Part shown: positions 13,140 to 36,093 of the stretch, piece by piece | How the letters are laid out: every line of letters starts with the position of its first letter | How positions within the stretch are numbered: position 1 is the first letter of the stretch | DNA from: Mnemiopsis leidyi | Taxonomy: Eukaryota; Ctenophora; Tentaculata; Lobata; Bolinopsidae | Assembly: GCA_000226015.1 (NCBI GenBank) | Contig: JH153008.1 | Location: 4,434 to 54,100, forward strand | DNA length: 49,667 nt | Direction of reading: 5' to 3' | Made by a program: the position numbers and the translations under genes | The notes under the pieces: model-generated | Told to the model about the DNA's origin: nothing | Database searches by the model: none | What the model saw: the letters and a program-made list of their open reading frames with translations, nothing else

Positions 13140-14643
13140 TGCCCTTTAGGTCTCAAATCTTGATTTGCGGTTATATGTTTCTGTTTTTAGATTTTCGTGC
13201 TACTATTTTCTGCTCTTACAGTTTCACCTCAACAATCTGCCTCTGGTCGTTAAATATGATGGCCCAAATGTTTACTTATTCAAACTCCTAACATGAGTAA
13301 CCGATGATAATATGAAATCAGTCGCAAAACGCAAGGCGTGCCTCCAGCCAGAAAAGACACGTGGTTTTCAGATTCCTTGTAATTTTAAGTTGAAAATTTT
13401 CATTTTTCGGCTATAGGTGTAATAATTTTTCAGATTCGAAACTATAAAATTCGGATTCCTCGTCAAATTTTACGTCAAAATACTGGTCTAACTTTTTTCC
13501 TAGCTCAAATTTGAAAATTTCCATTTTTATTTGAAACTATCGTATACCACACTTCATGTTGTAATAGTATAGGGTCGGCAACTTGCTTTTTTAACACGGT
13601 CTAAAATTTCAAATTTGACGAAAAATCGATTGAGAATAGTCTCGAGGTTCAAAAAATTTGGTTAAGTGTCTTTTCTGGGGTGGTTGCTATGAAAGTAGTG
13701 TTGAATAAATTGAGTATTTTCCGGAAGTTGTCTTTTTCCAATTAATGTAAAATTTTCGTGCTAAGCGAGCATCAAATGCAGGCTCATTAAATGAATGTAA
13801 TTGATAAATCAGGGCGGCCAGCAATATTGAACCTAGCTTAGAAGAAACAGCAGAAAGTTGAATTTTTATACGGAAGCAGATTTTGTGTTTTTAAGAAAAT
13901 TACACATACAAGACGCCAGAACCCCGGAAAGGGTGTATCAATCGTTGGTTTCGACCTTTTTTGTGATCTGCTACCATTTCAAAATTGATTTCCTAGTCTT
14001 CCGTAATCTGTATCTCCTTGATTTTAAAGAAATATAGCCAAAAACTAGCCCATTCAGCGGAGCAGCACTTTTTTTTATAGATTATGAGATTTGGCCATAA
14101 TCAGGAAATTTATCAAATAGCCTAATAAGGCTTCCTTAACATGGATTTTACATGGAATTAAAACAGATTACGGTAGATTAAGAATTGAAATCTGAACTTT
14201 ACTTTTCCGTCAATCTTGCTACAAAATCTTCATGGGGGAGATTTTTGTTTTGCGTGGTTGTATATATTCCGTTTTGTTGATACAATTTGTAGGGTTATTT
14301 ATAAGTTGTAACTCTATAACTAACGTATTTGTTTGTTAGGATTGATAATTATAGGACATAGCTTACAATTGGTTAACAATTTTACCAGCGTGTATGCTGG
14401 CTTTTCATGCATATACTATTTTGTATAGCTATTCTTATTATGATAATGATTTATGTGTAAATGTTAAGAGCTGCGTTCTTATCGTGTGCTTTTATGCCAA
14501 GATTTGATGCGGTTTATTAGTTTACGTAAATAAGCTTTATTGATATGAATGTGTTATAGAATCAATCCAAAACTGAAAACAGCGATAACCCCTTCCCCGC
14601 CTTGAACTAATCTAAGTAACACCAGGGCCGTTTGGTCCGCAGT
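13140..14643 (+). other. 3' flank of the deacetylase gene and intergenic DNA
   Basis: AT-rich DNA between the deacetylase stop and the first coding exon of the Ca2+ pump. An AATAAA lies near 13703 and could serve as a distant polyadenylation signal. From 13380 to 13640 there are many TTTGAAAATTTTC-like segments in both orientations, as in an old AT-rich repeat. No exon is seen. Confidence 0.5.
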
Positions 14644-14945
14644 ATGGTCTCCCAAAAAAGTGTTCCACAAACATCTCACGCTGCAAACATACGGGCTGAA
14701 GACGTCTGCTTGGAATGGAACAGCGATCCCAATCTGGGCCTCTCCCCTTCAGGTTTTCTTTTAAGAAATAAGGAAAGTTCGCTCGTGTCCCTTGATAGTC
14801 AAATGAGAACCAATTAAAGTAAATTGCTGGCTGTCTATCTTTATTTCATTGTGTTTCAGATGCCGAAAAGCGTCAAAAGAGCCACGGTGCAAACGATTTC
14901 GGAGAAAAAGAAGAGGAGTCCCTGTTCTTTAAGTACCTTAGTGGC
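14644..14945 (+). CDS. Alternative 5' exons of the SPCA Ca2+-ATPase gene (isoform A N-terminus)
   Basis: Two exons, 14644-14752 and 14860-14945, join in phase (Ser, then an Asp codon split by the intron). The second ends at phase 0 with a GTGAGT donor, the same phase needed to join the exon at 17911. Together they encode about 65 residues, including EDVCLEWNSDPN, SHGANDFGEK and LFFKYLSG. Read onto the next exon, LSG runs into FKDPLIM, exactly as KKYISQFKNPLIM does in known SPCAs. The exon at 17522-17779 encodes another version of the same segment (GWNEFVSKEP, CKLIGA), so the two 5' ends look mutually exclusive. The ATG at 14644 is the first in frame after a stop at 14617. An upstream exon spliced to the AG at 14641-14642 cannot be excluded. 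Confidence 0.75.
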
Positions 14946-15567
14946 GTGAGTAATTTCCGTGTTAAAATTAAATTGGATAATTATCATGTATGTTCTACCA
15001 TGACTTTAGGCCGAATTTTAAGTGACATGCTTTAGCTTATGTAGTTATAAATTCGAGTTTGTTTTCTTCAGATTATTGAATGAGTGGGTAAAATTTTGTT
15101 ACAAGATTGGTAGGAAACAGACAATACACTGCACCGACAGACTGACTCCAACACCTGAACAGGACATAATGCGAGTAGTACCTTATAGTCCCGGATAAAA
15201 CACTCCGTCCGTGTGCTATTCAAGTGTGGGGGTAGTGAGGTGGGATCCTGCTACCTTGTGTGAGAAATAATAGGAGAAAATAGAATCTGAAATCTTTTGG
15301 ATTCCAGTACTTGGGATGGTTAAGGAAATGCGGGCCTTTAGTTCATTATAGTGGCTTCAGATGCACTGTATTAATAAAGCCACTAACAGTATAAATGGTG
15401 GGAATTGTGGCGTCGTTACCAGATTGGTGAATATAATGTTATCGCAATATTTTATGTAGTGATGCAGTTCAGTACACTTTTCATCAATCGAATTTCTAGT
15501 TCTCGTACCCTCACAATGGTAACTCCATCGAACTGATTAGTAAACATATTATCAAAAAGTAAGACTT

Positions 15568-15626
15568 AAGCTTATAGCTGTACCAAAAGTAAGCTTATAG
15601 CTGTACCAAAAGTAAGCTTATAGCTG
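15568..15626. repeat. 23-bp tandem repeat, 2.6 copies
   Basis: Two exact copies and one partial copy of a unit starting AAGCTTATAGCTGTACC, in the intron between the two alternative 5' regions of the SPCA gene. Confidence 0.9.
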
Positions 15627-17521
15627 GGTACAAGGCTGGTCTATTTCATAAATTAAGCATTTGCTCCGTCAGTAGAGCATCTTGATGATATTGGCTGTTT
15701 CAGGCATTTAAATCGCGATTATACCCTATACACCAAATGATATTATGTTCATGATCTACTTCATCTTGTTCTATTTGGTGTTGTTACGTCATTGTTTTGT
15801 TCATTTCTTATTCCATTTGTTCCTACCTTAAGGGTTTCTTAATTATTAGTTCAGCTTATGTGAATAACGCATTTAAATGTCTACTCCTAATCTTTATCAA
15901 ATAGTTCTGACCACATTGAACGCCAAGAATTACTTTAACGGGTTGCAAGAATTTGAGACTTTGTTTCATTAAGGGAACTTTTCTATGTGCGTGCTAAATA
16001 TAAACCCCTTCGTACTGCCATGGTTATCACTTTGTATCGTTCGCAAGGCTGGACTCTTATATCATGATTTTTTAAACGTATTTGTTCTGATTGATTGTTG
16101 ATACTATGAAGAAGTGCATTTTTTCTGCTGAGCCGCGCGAGTTTGAGTTTTTTAGAACGGCAGCTTTAACCACGAGAGGTTGCTAAATCAGTAAATGCTA
16201 ATTGAATTTAAAGTTTTACCTAACGTATAAAAATTAGATTATAAATAAATCTTTCAAACGATAACTTTTTGACGTAAAAAATTCAGCCTAATATGACCTA
16301 CGCCACACCGACTTACGCAGGGGTAGTATTGGCGGGGTGTGGCGTGAAAAGTCTCTTTCTATTCTTAAGAATGTAAATATGTGGCTGGTTCTTACAGGAC
16401 CCGATATAATGTACAGCTAGGTATTATTTCTATAATTTGTTAAGGATAATTGCTGAGTACACATAATTTGTGCTTAGACAATAGACAAGATGGGATGCGT
16501 CATGCGGTTTGTTGGCGTAAAGCTATTCAAACCGCTATTATTTGTGCGGCTTATTTATAGGCTCACAAATTAGGAGCCACTTGCATTTTGCCAATCATTG
16601 CAACAAATCGGCCAGTGTGGCGAAACAATATTTGAATACTGACACCATAGTAGAAGGTGATGGAAATTGTGTGAAAAGTGATAAATTTGCGGCAAAATGA
16701 TATTCAAATACCAACACTAGTGGAAAATGTTTGAAGAAAAGCCAAAATTTGCCGCTTCGTGCCGGTATCATTACGGCAAATCGGCTTACGTGGCAGCGGC
16801 AAAAATCAGTTCGCCCCCCCCCCACCACACAAATTGTTCTCTCGCAAAAAGAGAGAGTCGGTGCGGTATGGGGGCGGTTTGGGTACGGCTATTTCACATG
16901 ACCTACTGTATGTTAAACAAGTGAAGAGCGACCTCTCTTCGCTCATCCATAAAGTAGACCTGAGACAAGAAGAAAAAAAATCCAAAATTATTTTGTGACA
17001 AATTTGGACGAAAAAGTCGTGTAATCCCATGATTTTGAGGGCGTTGAAAACAATAAAGTAAATAATTTTGATAAAATTGAGAAGACTGTGATCATAAATG
17101 CTTTAAGAATATGCATTATTTATGAGAATTCGTAAATGCTTCGATTTGTGACTCGATTTTCGATAATCATTATAAAAGGCTAAGTTAAGCCTTGATCTAA
17201 GTAATTCATAACTTCTGAAATGAATGAGGTCGGCTTGTGTAAATTTTGGATAACTAAGAGACTGGTTTAATGAAATAAATTAAGATAGCCTAATAGTCGT
17301 AGACACATTTGTATTATTTGTTATTATCACTCATGTCCCGATAAAGTGTTTTCGATGTTACAGCATCGTCACAGTTACAACATCACATTTTCCACAACAC
17401 ACAAGAGATTTTACGTTTCACTGTCAATGTCACAAGAATGCGTGATTTACGATTAACGCCCGGCAACACCTAGAGCTGTTTATGGTGTTAAGTTAGCTGG
17501 AGTTGGAGATGTCTGTACTTG

Positions 17522-29183
<11,662 letters not shown>

Positions 29184-30219
29184 TGATTATTTTAGTCCGC
29201 CTAATGGGTTAACTTTTATTAACTTTTGATTTAGGCCTTCTCATTTATACTGTGGTAAATTTAGACCTATTTAGATTTGATGTTTTATGAGAGTTTGCTG
29301 CACATGGAATTGTTTTGGCTGGGTTTTACTAATGTAAAGATGATTTGACTTAAAAGATTAAACATAGGGTAGTCGAAAATATATCAACATGAATAGAATA
29401 GGACTATATGAGACAACATAAAATAATGTCATCATAATCACGCCTAAAAGACAATATTCCGAGAATAGCTTAAGGAATCGAATAAATTTTCATTCTAGCA
29501 ATGTTTAGAACTTAAGCCTTATCAAGTCTTAATGTAATGATTCAAAGCAAAGCCGTCGATCACAGATGAGCTTCAGAATTATAAAACAAAAACGATTTAC
29601 TAACGTGTGGATTTCGCAGAAAAACGAATTTCTAACGTGTGGATTTCGCAGAAAATTGATTATTTTCCTGGATCACCGCACCAAAAATTCTGCCTACAAC
29701 TATAATTAAACAGCCAAAGTTGTGATATAATAAGGAGATCAATGGACAATGGACAGCCTGAGATGAAGGCACCTTAGCAAAGAGACTACGTTGTATCAAT
29801 ACATACACACACAGGATAATAAATCAGTTAAAAGCTCTTTGTTTTTTTCTCGAGAATTCTCAAGCCAAGCAGATAAAAAACAATGTGGCGACTTAAGATA
29901 ACTAAGTCATTTCAACAAACAGCGAAGTTTATGTATTAGTAGTCAATAATACGACTTATATTAGGCTATAATGAAAAGTAAAAGATCATAAATATACATC
30001 AAGATGGTCGCCAGGACTTGGGACCTGGTCAGAGTACCTTATATTAATACCCTCAGTAATCCATCGTTCACTATATAAGGAAAAAAGTTAGTAAAAATTG
30101 AGAAGCATTATGCAAAGATGTTAAGTAATAATACAAATAGCAGAAATTTAGAAAACGTGTTCTATGGTCAAAGGAATTCCAAACTTTCACCAAATATCAA
30201 AGTGCCTATCAATAAATAC
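29184..30219. other. 3' region of the SPCA gene and intergenic DNA
   Basis: AT-rich DNA after the SPCA stop. AATAAA occurs near 29482, about 300 bp downstream, and is a reasonable polyadenylation signal. A 32-bp tandem duplication sits at 29591-29654 (two mismatches between copies; it contains CTAACGTGTGGATTTCGCAG). No gene is seen. Confidence 0.5.
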
Positions 30220-30645
30220 CTAAAAACGCCTGCGCAAAGCAGCGGCATCAAAGTGCTGATTAATAAGCTTATTGAACAAATCTTTACAATTCCTAATAAA
30301 ACGATCAAAAGAAAAATTAACCCTAGCGTAACGAACTAGCTGACTGATAAAAACCCCATAAGACTGTCCATTGGGTAGATTGCCATCTAAAAAAGGAAAA
30401 CTAATAACATCAAAATCATAGTCTAAACGTTTATCATACAAGCTAAAATAAAACTTTCCTCGATAAACACTGATAGTTAGATCTAAAAAGTTTGATATAC
30501 GAACAGATGTGTTAGTTTTATTTACAATCATCTCTGGTGGATAAATATTGGAAATACATGCCTCTAGATAACCGTTATCATTAAACGAAATTAAATCGTC
30601 CTGAAATCTAAAAATATTTTCTAAATTGGCTAATTCTTCTTTCAT
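30220..30645 (-). mobile_element. Reverse-transcriptase fragment, Penelope-like type
   Basis: A 141-codon open frame with FRFQDDLISFND, where the RT catalytic box is normally R[YF]xDDL, then KTNTSVRISNFLDLTISV, DYDFDVISFPFLDGN and SYGVFISQLVRYARV. That series (FLDL, FDxxxFPFLDGN, YGVYxSQLxRYAR) is typical of invertebrate reverse transcriptases related to Penelope-like elements. Only the palm-to-thumb part is present. No fingers domain upstream and no GIY-YIG endonuclease downstream were recognised. The two catalytic Asp residues after Gln are kept, but the element is clearly a 5'- and 3'-truncated fossil. Assignment to Penelope rather than another RT class is from memory of the motifs and is tentative. 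Confidence 0.65.
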
Positions 30646-32455
30646 ATCGTTTTCATAAATATCGATTATCTTTTAAGGCTCAATTGCTGATACATAGAGG
30701 TCAACAACATAGAGGGCAGAGGCCAACAATCTTTTGTAGTTTTTTTGGCGAGCAAGTTGACATTGCAGTACCCTACCTAGATTAATAGCAATTCAACATG
30801 TTAACTCGTTTAGTCCGTTCTTGCTGGATGATATTGATAGATGTAATTGTAAACCTAAACTAAAGTATAGAAATATAAGAACAGATGATAAACTTGTACA
30901 TTTTACAAGACGCAGTTTTGTTATCAACAGCTTAAGCAACGGACAACAACATCAAAACAAATATGAGACACCTCCTAAAATCAAAATAAATGTGAGACTC
31001 CTCTTAAAATCAAAACAATTTGGAGACACCTAAATCAAAACAAATATGAGACACATACATACCGTTTTCTATTAAATGCAAATCTACTAGGAGGATACTT
31101 GAGGGACTGCAATAGAAGCCCAAGATTTTTGAATCCCTGTTCGCAAACAAGCTCACGTTTTCTCCTTGACCAGTCAAGGTAAAACATCGGTCAATCCTCT
31201 CCACAAGCGTAACATATCTGAATTCTGATCATGAATCTCTCGAATGGGAATAATTTGGGTGACTAGCTTCCTTACTGCACAGGGGGTTAACAATCATAAT
31301 TCGTACCCGATTTGTGATTATCACAATTAAGTTTAGCATTAATCGTACAAGTAGTTGGCCCTCGAACCCCAAATAAGGCTAGATGATAAAAGTGTGTATG
31401 TAACATAAAGTACTGTGATAATCGATACTGAACAGACAGATTGCAGTAGATACATTTCACCGCGTTAGTTTACAGAAAAGCTTTACTTCTCAATTAATTA
31501 AAAGTTTTGTTTTTTACTAATTTTTCGTTCTTTTCCCATACCCATTCTGTATGTCTGACAAGGTCATGAACTGGAACAACCAAATACTTTTAGACCACTT
31601 TTAGTTTTACACTTTGTAATGCCCGCAAATTCCAGGCGTCTATTCGTTTTACGAGCTCTACAGCTGATAGTAATTGTATCGCCATCTTTATTTATTTGTT
31701 TAACGTTTTTATCGTAGGTTTATGTTTAATTTCATACTTATTGTGTTGGTTTGCCAATGCCTACTAATAAAGATTATTTCGAGGTATTTTGCTGAAAGTG
31801 TGAAACGAAATAAAAACATTCTATTTTTGATTTTAATACCCTAGGAAAGAAATAGCCGCGTCAAAAATTAACAAATATTCATTTTCATTGTTTTCAGTTT
31901 AACAGATTGTTGAGGCGTTAGTTCTGAGTAAAAGTTTGAGATTAAAAAAATTGATTATGTTTCAGTCATAGAAAGTATCGTTATTGCTCTAGCTGCTGAT
32001 CATCAAGGGACAAGGATTGATCGTTAAGTTTAACTTAAGATTGGTAATAATCGTATAGTTGTACGTTCATGTATTTAGAAAAAGTAACGTATTTATGTTT
32101 AAGTAATATTTCGATTTGTTTCTATGGTATAAGTATCTTTTTTACTTAGATCGCGCTGTACTAAGTTTTAATGCAGTAAGTGTGAAACTTTTGGTGTTTT
32201 ACTTTGGTCTGAAAAAAGTTTTTCAAGTGTGAAACAAATAAAGAATTCCGACCATTCGAGATGTCATTCCCTAAACATTTATGAAAATACGATCTAGCCA
32301 TTTAAAATTCCAAATGATGAATTTTTATAGTATTTAAAAAATCTTACATATGAACATGGTTGAGTTAACAACAAACTCTTTGTAATTATATCCCTCTACA
32401 TCATTCTAAAGTTCTGATTCTCATTTCTAAGCTTGATCTATGGTAAAGAGTCTAT
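30646..32455. other. AT-rich intergenic DNA with degenerate repeats
   Basis: Between the RT fragment and the GPCR tail exon I see no coding signal. Around 30954-31052 there are about three degenerate copies of a roughly 33-bp unit built from ATCAAAACAAAT, GAGAC and CCTC(C/T)TAAA. AGTGTGAAAC followed by AAATAAA occurs near 31795 and again near 32230, which suggests two ends or copies of one repeat. Confidence 0.45.
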
Positions 32456-32630
32456 TCAGTATTCCCCCTTGTCTGTCTCCACAGAGCTAGTTGAGGTTAC
32501 CGCTCTGTTTTCTGCCAGAGGCTGCCTTGTTCCGTCGACGTAGCCCAGCGATTCTTGTAGAGGCATACCTGGTTTATAGCCGGATACACCTGCAATAAGC
32601 GACACGTTACTTCTGGCCTTGATTTTACAT
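32456..32630 (-). CDS. Probable C-terminal tail exon of the GPCR gene
   Basis: Reading down the - strand from an AG at 32631-32632, an open frame runs CKIKARSNVSLIAG, YKPGMPLQESLGYVDG, VTSTSSVETDKGEY and a TGA at 32456-32458. Composition is unlike the surrounding AT-rich DNA. The Ser/Thr-rich, acidic end resembles a phosphorylatable cytoplasmic tail. It lies about 150 bp downstream of the 7TM frame on the same strand. The frame at the splice (one base before TGT) needs a phase-2 donor. The only fit in the receptor's end is CT|GTTTAC after NKRVR, a weak donor, so the two parts may be alternative ends of one gene or the junction may differ. No family match is claimed. Confidence 0.4.
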
Positions 32631-32685
32631 CTAGGGCTTAGATTGATTAAGGTTTCATATTGAATTTTATCGATGATTAGCTAAC

Positions 32686-32691
32686 TTTATT
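32686..32691 (-). promoter_or_regulatory. Possible polyadenylation signal for the unspliced GPCR transcript
   Basis: AATAAA on the - strand, about 90 bases after the receptor stop codon at 32778-32780. If used, it would end the transcript before the probable tail exon at 32456-32630 and give a short-tailed receptor. Confidence 0.35.
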
Positions 32692-32777
32692 TTTGAGATG
32701 TTTAAATTACAGCAGTTAACATATACCTAAAACTTCACGAATCTGCAAAAAAGGTCTCGTTCAAAAAAATTCATCTT

Positions 32778-33704
32778 TCAAGTTTCTGCTGATATTGTCC
32801 TATCTTTCACAATACTCAATTTCATCTTAGTAAACAGTCTAACACGTTTGTTGCAACAGAATATTATGAGAGGGTTAAAAGCGGACATAATGAGAGGAGT
32901 GAGATAGTAGAGCGTGATGTTAAGAACTAGCGGCGTCGATTCCGGCTTCTCTACCACTCCAGAACGCCAGTTCAACTTCCTTCCCCCCACCACTATGGCG
33001 GTCATGGACACCACTGTGTGTAAAGCTAGCACTCCGTTCATGATGAGGATTGTTATGATGCTACGTTGGGTGTGAGCCGCTGTTGTCGGGTGTGAGGACC
33101 GTTTTAGTCTGATAATTGTAACAACCGACATAATCAGTCCGAGCCATGCATGAGCGACAATCAGCCAATGTGCTGCTAGTGTTACAAACCCGCAACCATC
33201 GCTGATCACAGTTTGGAAGTTAGTGGACCACTGCGATGCAGATAGAGGACATCTGATGAGGGTCCATGTAATCCCCACAAATATTGGTCCGACAGAGAAG
33301 AACACCAAGTATCCCACAATCACCTTGTTCTTGATCCTCAGCATGGGATATCTGATTCTAATCCACCTTGTCACTGCCAACACGCCTGTTATTATGGAGG
33401 ATGCTCCGCCCAAAGTTCGGAACAAGACCAGATTGGCCTGGTCTAGACGAGTTGCTGGCCGAAGGAGAGGTTCTGGGGCGGATTTTGCGAGGGAAATAAA
33501 CAGGATTGTGGGAAAAGTGATGTTCGTGAGAAAGTCGGATACCGAGAGAAGGAGAAATAGAAGGGAGGAGGCAAGAATGCGAGATCCGGTTTTCGGGAGT
33601 CTGAACCAGAAAATGAGGGGATTAAGGATAGTTGAGATCAGGCATAACAATATGCAGATAAACATGAATGTGTAGTCTATAATTCGGCTGGAAAATATCG
33701 CCAT
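32778..33704 (-). CDS. Rhodopsin-class GPCR with divergent signature motifs
   Basis: A 308-residue protein in one uninterrupted frame with seven hydrophobic segments. Class A marks: Asn28 in TM1 (ILNPLIFWF), Asp57 in TM2 (LLSVSDFLTN), Cys152 and Cys171 in the second outer loop region, and a TM7 end SAFNPLIIF with Asn277-Pro278. Two key motifs deviate. The TM3 end reads TRWIRIRYP, with Thr-Arg-Trp (112-114) in place of Asp-Arg-Tyr, and NPxxY has Ile instead of Tyr. There is no classic CWxP in TM6 (ILIMNGVLALHTVV). The tail is short (NKRVRLFTKMK). Start: the first Met, shortly before TM1, with no signal peptide. Ligand and subfamily cannot be told. Such intronless, divergent class A receptors are common as lineage-specific expansions in invertebrates. 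A possible alternative tail exon lies at 32456-32630. Confidence 0.8.
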   Translation of the reverse strand: MAIFSSRIIDYTFMFICILLCLISTILNPLIFWFRLPKTGSRILASSLLFLLLSVSDFLTNITFPTILFISLAKSAPEPLLRPATRLDQANLVLFRTLGGASSIITGVLAVTRWIRIRYPMLRIKNKVIVGYLVFFSVGPIFVGITWTLIRCPLSASQWSTNFQTVISDGCGFVTLAAHWLIVAHAWLGLIMSVVTIIRLKRSSHPTTAAHTQRSIITILIMNGVLALHTVVSMTAIVVGGRKLNWRSGVVEKPESTPLVLNITLYYLTPLIMSAFNPLIIFCCNKRVRLFTKMKLSIVKDRTISAET

Positions 33705-34861
33705 TGTATCCCTGATTGAATATCTGTTGCCAGATGTGTGTTTTTGAGAAAGTGCTGTTCACAATCACAACAAGTTCAGTTCAGAACAAAATAAATCTGG
33801 CAATAAACTCAGATCCTTTTGGAATTGCACTCGGAGCACGAAATCATGAAATAGCAACAGATCGGCTAAGACTTCACATGTAAACTCGAGCTGGGTACTT
33901 CATTGGGACTTGGCAAAAGTGATGCTGTATAGTGTATAGTTATCTTCTTGAAATTAAAAAGTACTACATTCCTATTTTATTAGATAACATTACGTAGCCA
34001 GGTGCTTCAAATTTATAGAATTACGCAGAAACCACTCACCGTAAAAACTTAAGAGATTATTATGGTAGTCTAAGTTGTAATTTTCCTAACTAGCAGGGAC
34101 CCGTGCTCCAGTCGGTTAACTAGACTCCCTGCCCCATTCTCCTTTCTCCTTTCTCCTCCCCTTCCCTGATATGTATTCCCCTCCTTCTCTCCTTGAACCT
34201 GCCTTCTCCTCCCCCCCCCTTTCTGCTCCCAGACCCCGTCAATAATTTGTCCTCCCCTCCCCCCATTTCTCTCCAACCTACCAGTTCCCATTTCTTCTCT
34301 AGGAGAAGGAAAAGGAGCAGGTAGGTTGGAGGAGGAAAATCCTTCCCGACATCACGTTAAGAAATCAAAGCTTAGACTTAAAGGCAAAATAAATTGTTAT
34401 ATATTTAATGTTAATGTGTCAATTGTCATGTTTACTCAAAATTAGATTTAATTTGAACGATCAAAAAGAAATCCTCGTAATACAGCTGGGCTATGTTTGA
34501 ATTCGATGATCTATCATGGTTCAACCGAAATTTCAATTTTCCATAACTGCAGCGACTATTCAATACTAAGCCTTTCCAGTTTGCCTCTACTGGGCCTTTA
34601 TATCGGAATAAACGATTCAAATTTGAAATACGATTCTTAACGGAAACAAGGCTCACCGGTAAACTAAAGAACTGAAAATGACTGTAAATGTTGGCGAGAA
34701 GCTGGCTTTCAATCATATCTATGTCTAGCTTTATCGTGCGGCATACCCAAACTTTTACGAAGTTAATCTAACCGTCATTTAATGACCTATCATAATAAAG
34801 CCAGCCTTACTATCACTGTACATCTTGTCACTTATTCCACATATATTGACATGACATCATT
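33705..34861. other. Intergenic DNA with a pyrimidine-rich tract
   Basis: From about 34130 to 34300 the + strand is almost pure C/T and includes CCTTCTCC-type runs. It is bounded by an inverted repeat: TCCAACCTACC near 34272 and GGTAGGTTGGA near 34320, with the palindromic CTTCTCTAGGAGAAGG between. A 94-codon open frame on the - strand (34432-34716) has no recognisable domain or splice context and is not called as a gene. Confidence 0.45.
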
Positions 34862-36093
34862 TCACACCTGCAGTGTCTTACCTCTATCGCCGTAGTCTGG
34901 GTCCCTGAAATTATTATCATCAGCTTGAATGATTGGTTATTCATTATGTCACCATTCATTGCTTCAATTGCTGTGTTTTAGACACGCATGCATAGAGATA
35001 GACTAATTTCATTGCAGAGATTAGACTTAGAGAATATATCACTGTGTAGCTATAGCCAATAGAGGAATATCCGACATATTAATAGTTTTATACATGTGAA
35101 ATAAACACCATCTTGTTGAACTCGATTTTATGCAAAGAGCGTGTAATACAGAGATGTAACTGTAAGGTGCAAGCTACACCAATACTAATAGAAACATTTG
35201 AAACTGAAACTGATCTGACAAACAAGAGAATCAAATATCACCTGACGATATGAATAGCTCTGTTTGTGGCGTTATCCTCCAGAGATTTCCTGTAGACCTT
35301 CAGCTGGATCTGGTTGCCAGACTTGAGTACCTTCTCATTGACCTGGTTGTGGAAACTGTCCGCAACCATCCACCCTACCTCACCGACCTAGAGGAACGTG
35401 AGAGAAACCCTTAGATGGCCACAGTTTTAGAGATTTATAGAGTGGAATCTAATGTTCTGATACGCGAATTAATTTAAATGTTCAAAATCGATAATCTCAT
35501 GTATATTATATTTCATTTGATCAGAATGACCGGTAACTAATTACATCCTATTTAAACAATCTTTGAGATATATGTCAGTTTGTTGCCCAAACCCGCTATT
35601 TTATCCCTAGACCGAAGACCTACGTATTGGTGTCTCCTTGGTGGGTACTTAGCGTCCTGAGGTTCCCGGGACAAGAACTTCATGCTGGTTGTACTACTGG
35701 GGTTCTTTACCGTCTCCCCGATGTGCTCGTAGTCCGGCACCACCTGGGCCCTGTAGTCCCCGATACCGTTATTGCCTGGTTTTAGCGAAGTGTTATTCAG
35801 TCGCTGACTACACTACAGTATACAGCAGTTTTAGCGGAGTGTAATTCGCTGAGTCACTGACTACACTACAGTATACAGCAGTTTGATTGATTCTCCTCAG
35901 CCTATACAACACGGGCCCAGCCACGGATTTTAAGGTTTTGCTCAGCGTGAGGAAGCAAATTACAGAAGGTCGCGAAAATTTTGAAGTGAACATTTTACTT
36001 CCAATTGTCCCTTGTCCTACCTGTAAAGATCATCTGTCCTCTGGCTCCCCCTACTTCTTCCCCAGGTAGACTGTTGTAATGTGTAGCTGCCAT
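34862..36093 (-). CDS. SPMIP2: SPMIP2 (C4orf45)-like sperm microtubule inner protein, four exons
   Basis: A 137-residue protein built from four phase-consistent exons: 36021-36093 (ATG 36091-36093), 35624-35775, 35242-35387 and 34862-34904 (TGA). Donors are GTAGG, GTAGGT and GTGATA; acceptors are CCAG, CTAG and TTTCAG. The order of motifs (MIFTGN near the start, DYEHIGET, SMKFLSRE, then YVGEVGWMV and LKSGNQIQLK) follows mammalian C4orf45/SPMIP2, which has IFTGPD, TSYIGE, LRYLWRP, YVGEIGWG and LQSGFHIK at matching places. SPMIP2 sits inside the doublet microtubules of sperm flagella, so a role in the axoneme is inferred. The protein ends shortly after the shared core (DPDYGDRGKTLQV), so it is shorter than the mammalian one. 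Intron 1 carries a tandem duplication right next to the exon 2 acceptor. The family call is from recalled motif similarity and should be confirmed by a search. Confidence 0.65.
35779..35881. repeat. Tandem duplication of about 50 bp beside a splice acceptor
   Basis: Two copies, 35779-35827 and 35828-35881, share GTTTTAGCG(A/G)AGTGT at one end and CTGACTACACTACAGTATACAGCAG at the other; the second is 5 bases longer. They begin three bases beyond the exon 2 boundary of the SPMIP2-like gene, so the CCAG acceptor abuts the repeat. Confidence 0.75.

Noticed and set aside
16300..16345. Inverted repeat ACGCCACAC...GTGTGGCGT
   Set aside because: Arms of only nine bases over a 28-base loop; within chance expectation for this length of DNA.
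30821..31033. A 70-codon + strand frame
   Set aside because: Lys/Asn-rich, spans a degenerate tandem repeat, no family resemblance.
33223..33675. A 150-codon + strand frame
   Set aside because: Antisense to the GPCR; highly basic shadow of transmembrane codons.
34432..34716. A 94-codon - strand frame
   Set aside because: Looks protein-like in part but shows no known motif and no exon boundaries that would join it to the SPMIP2-like or GPCR genes.
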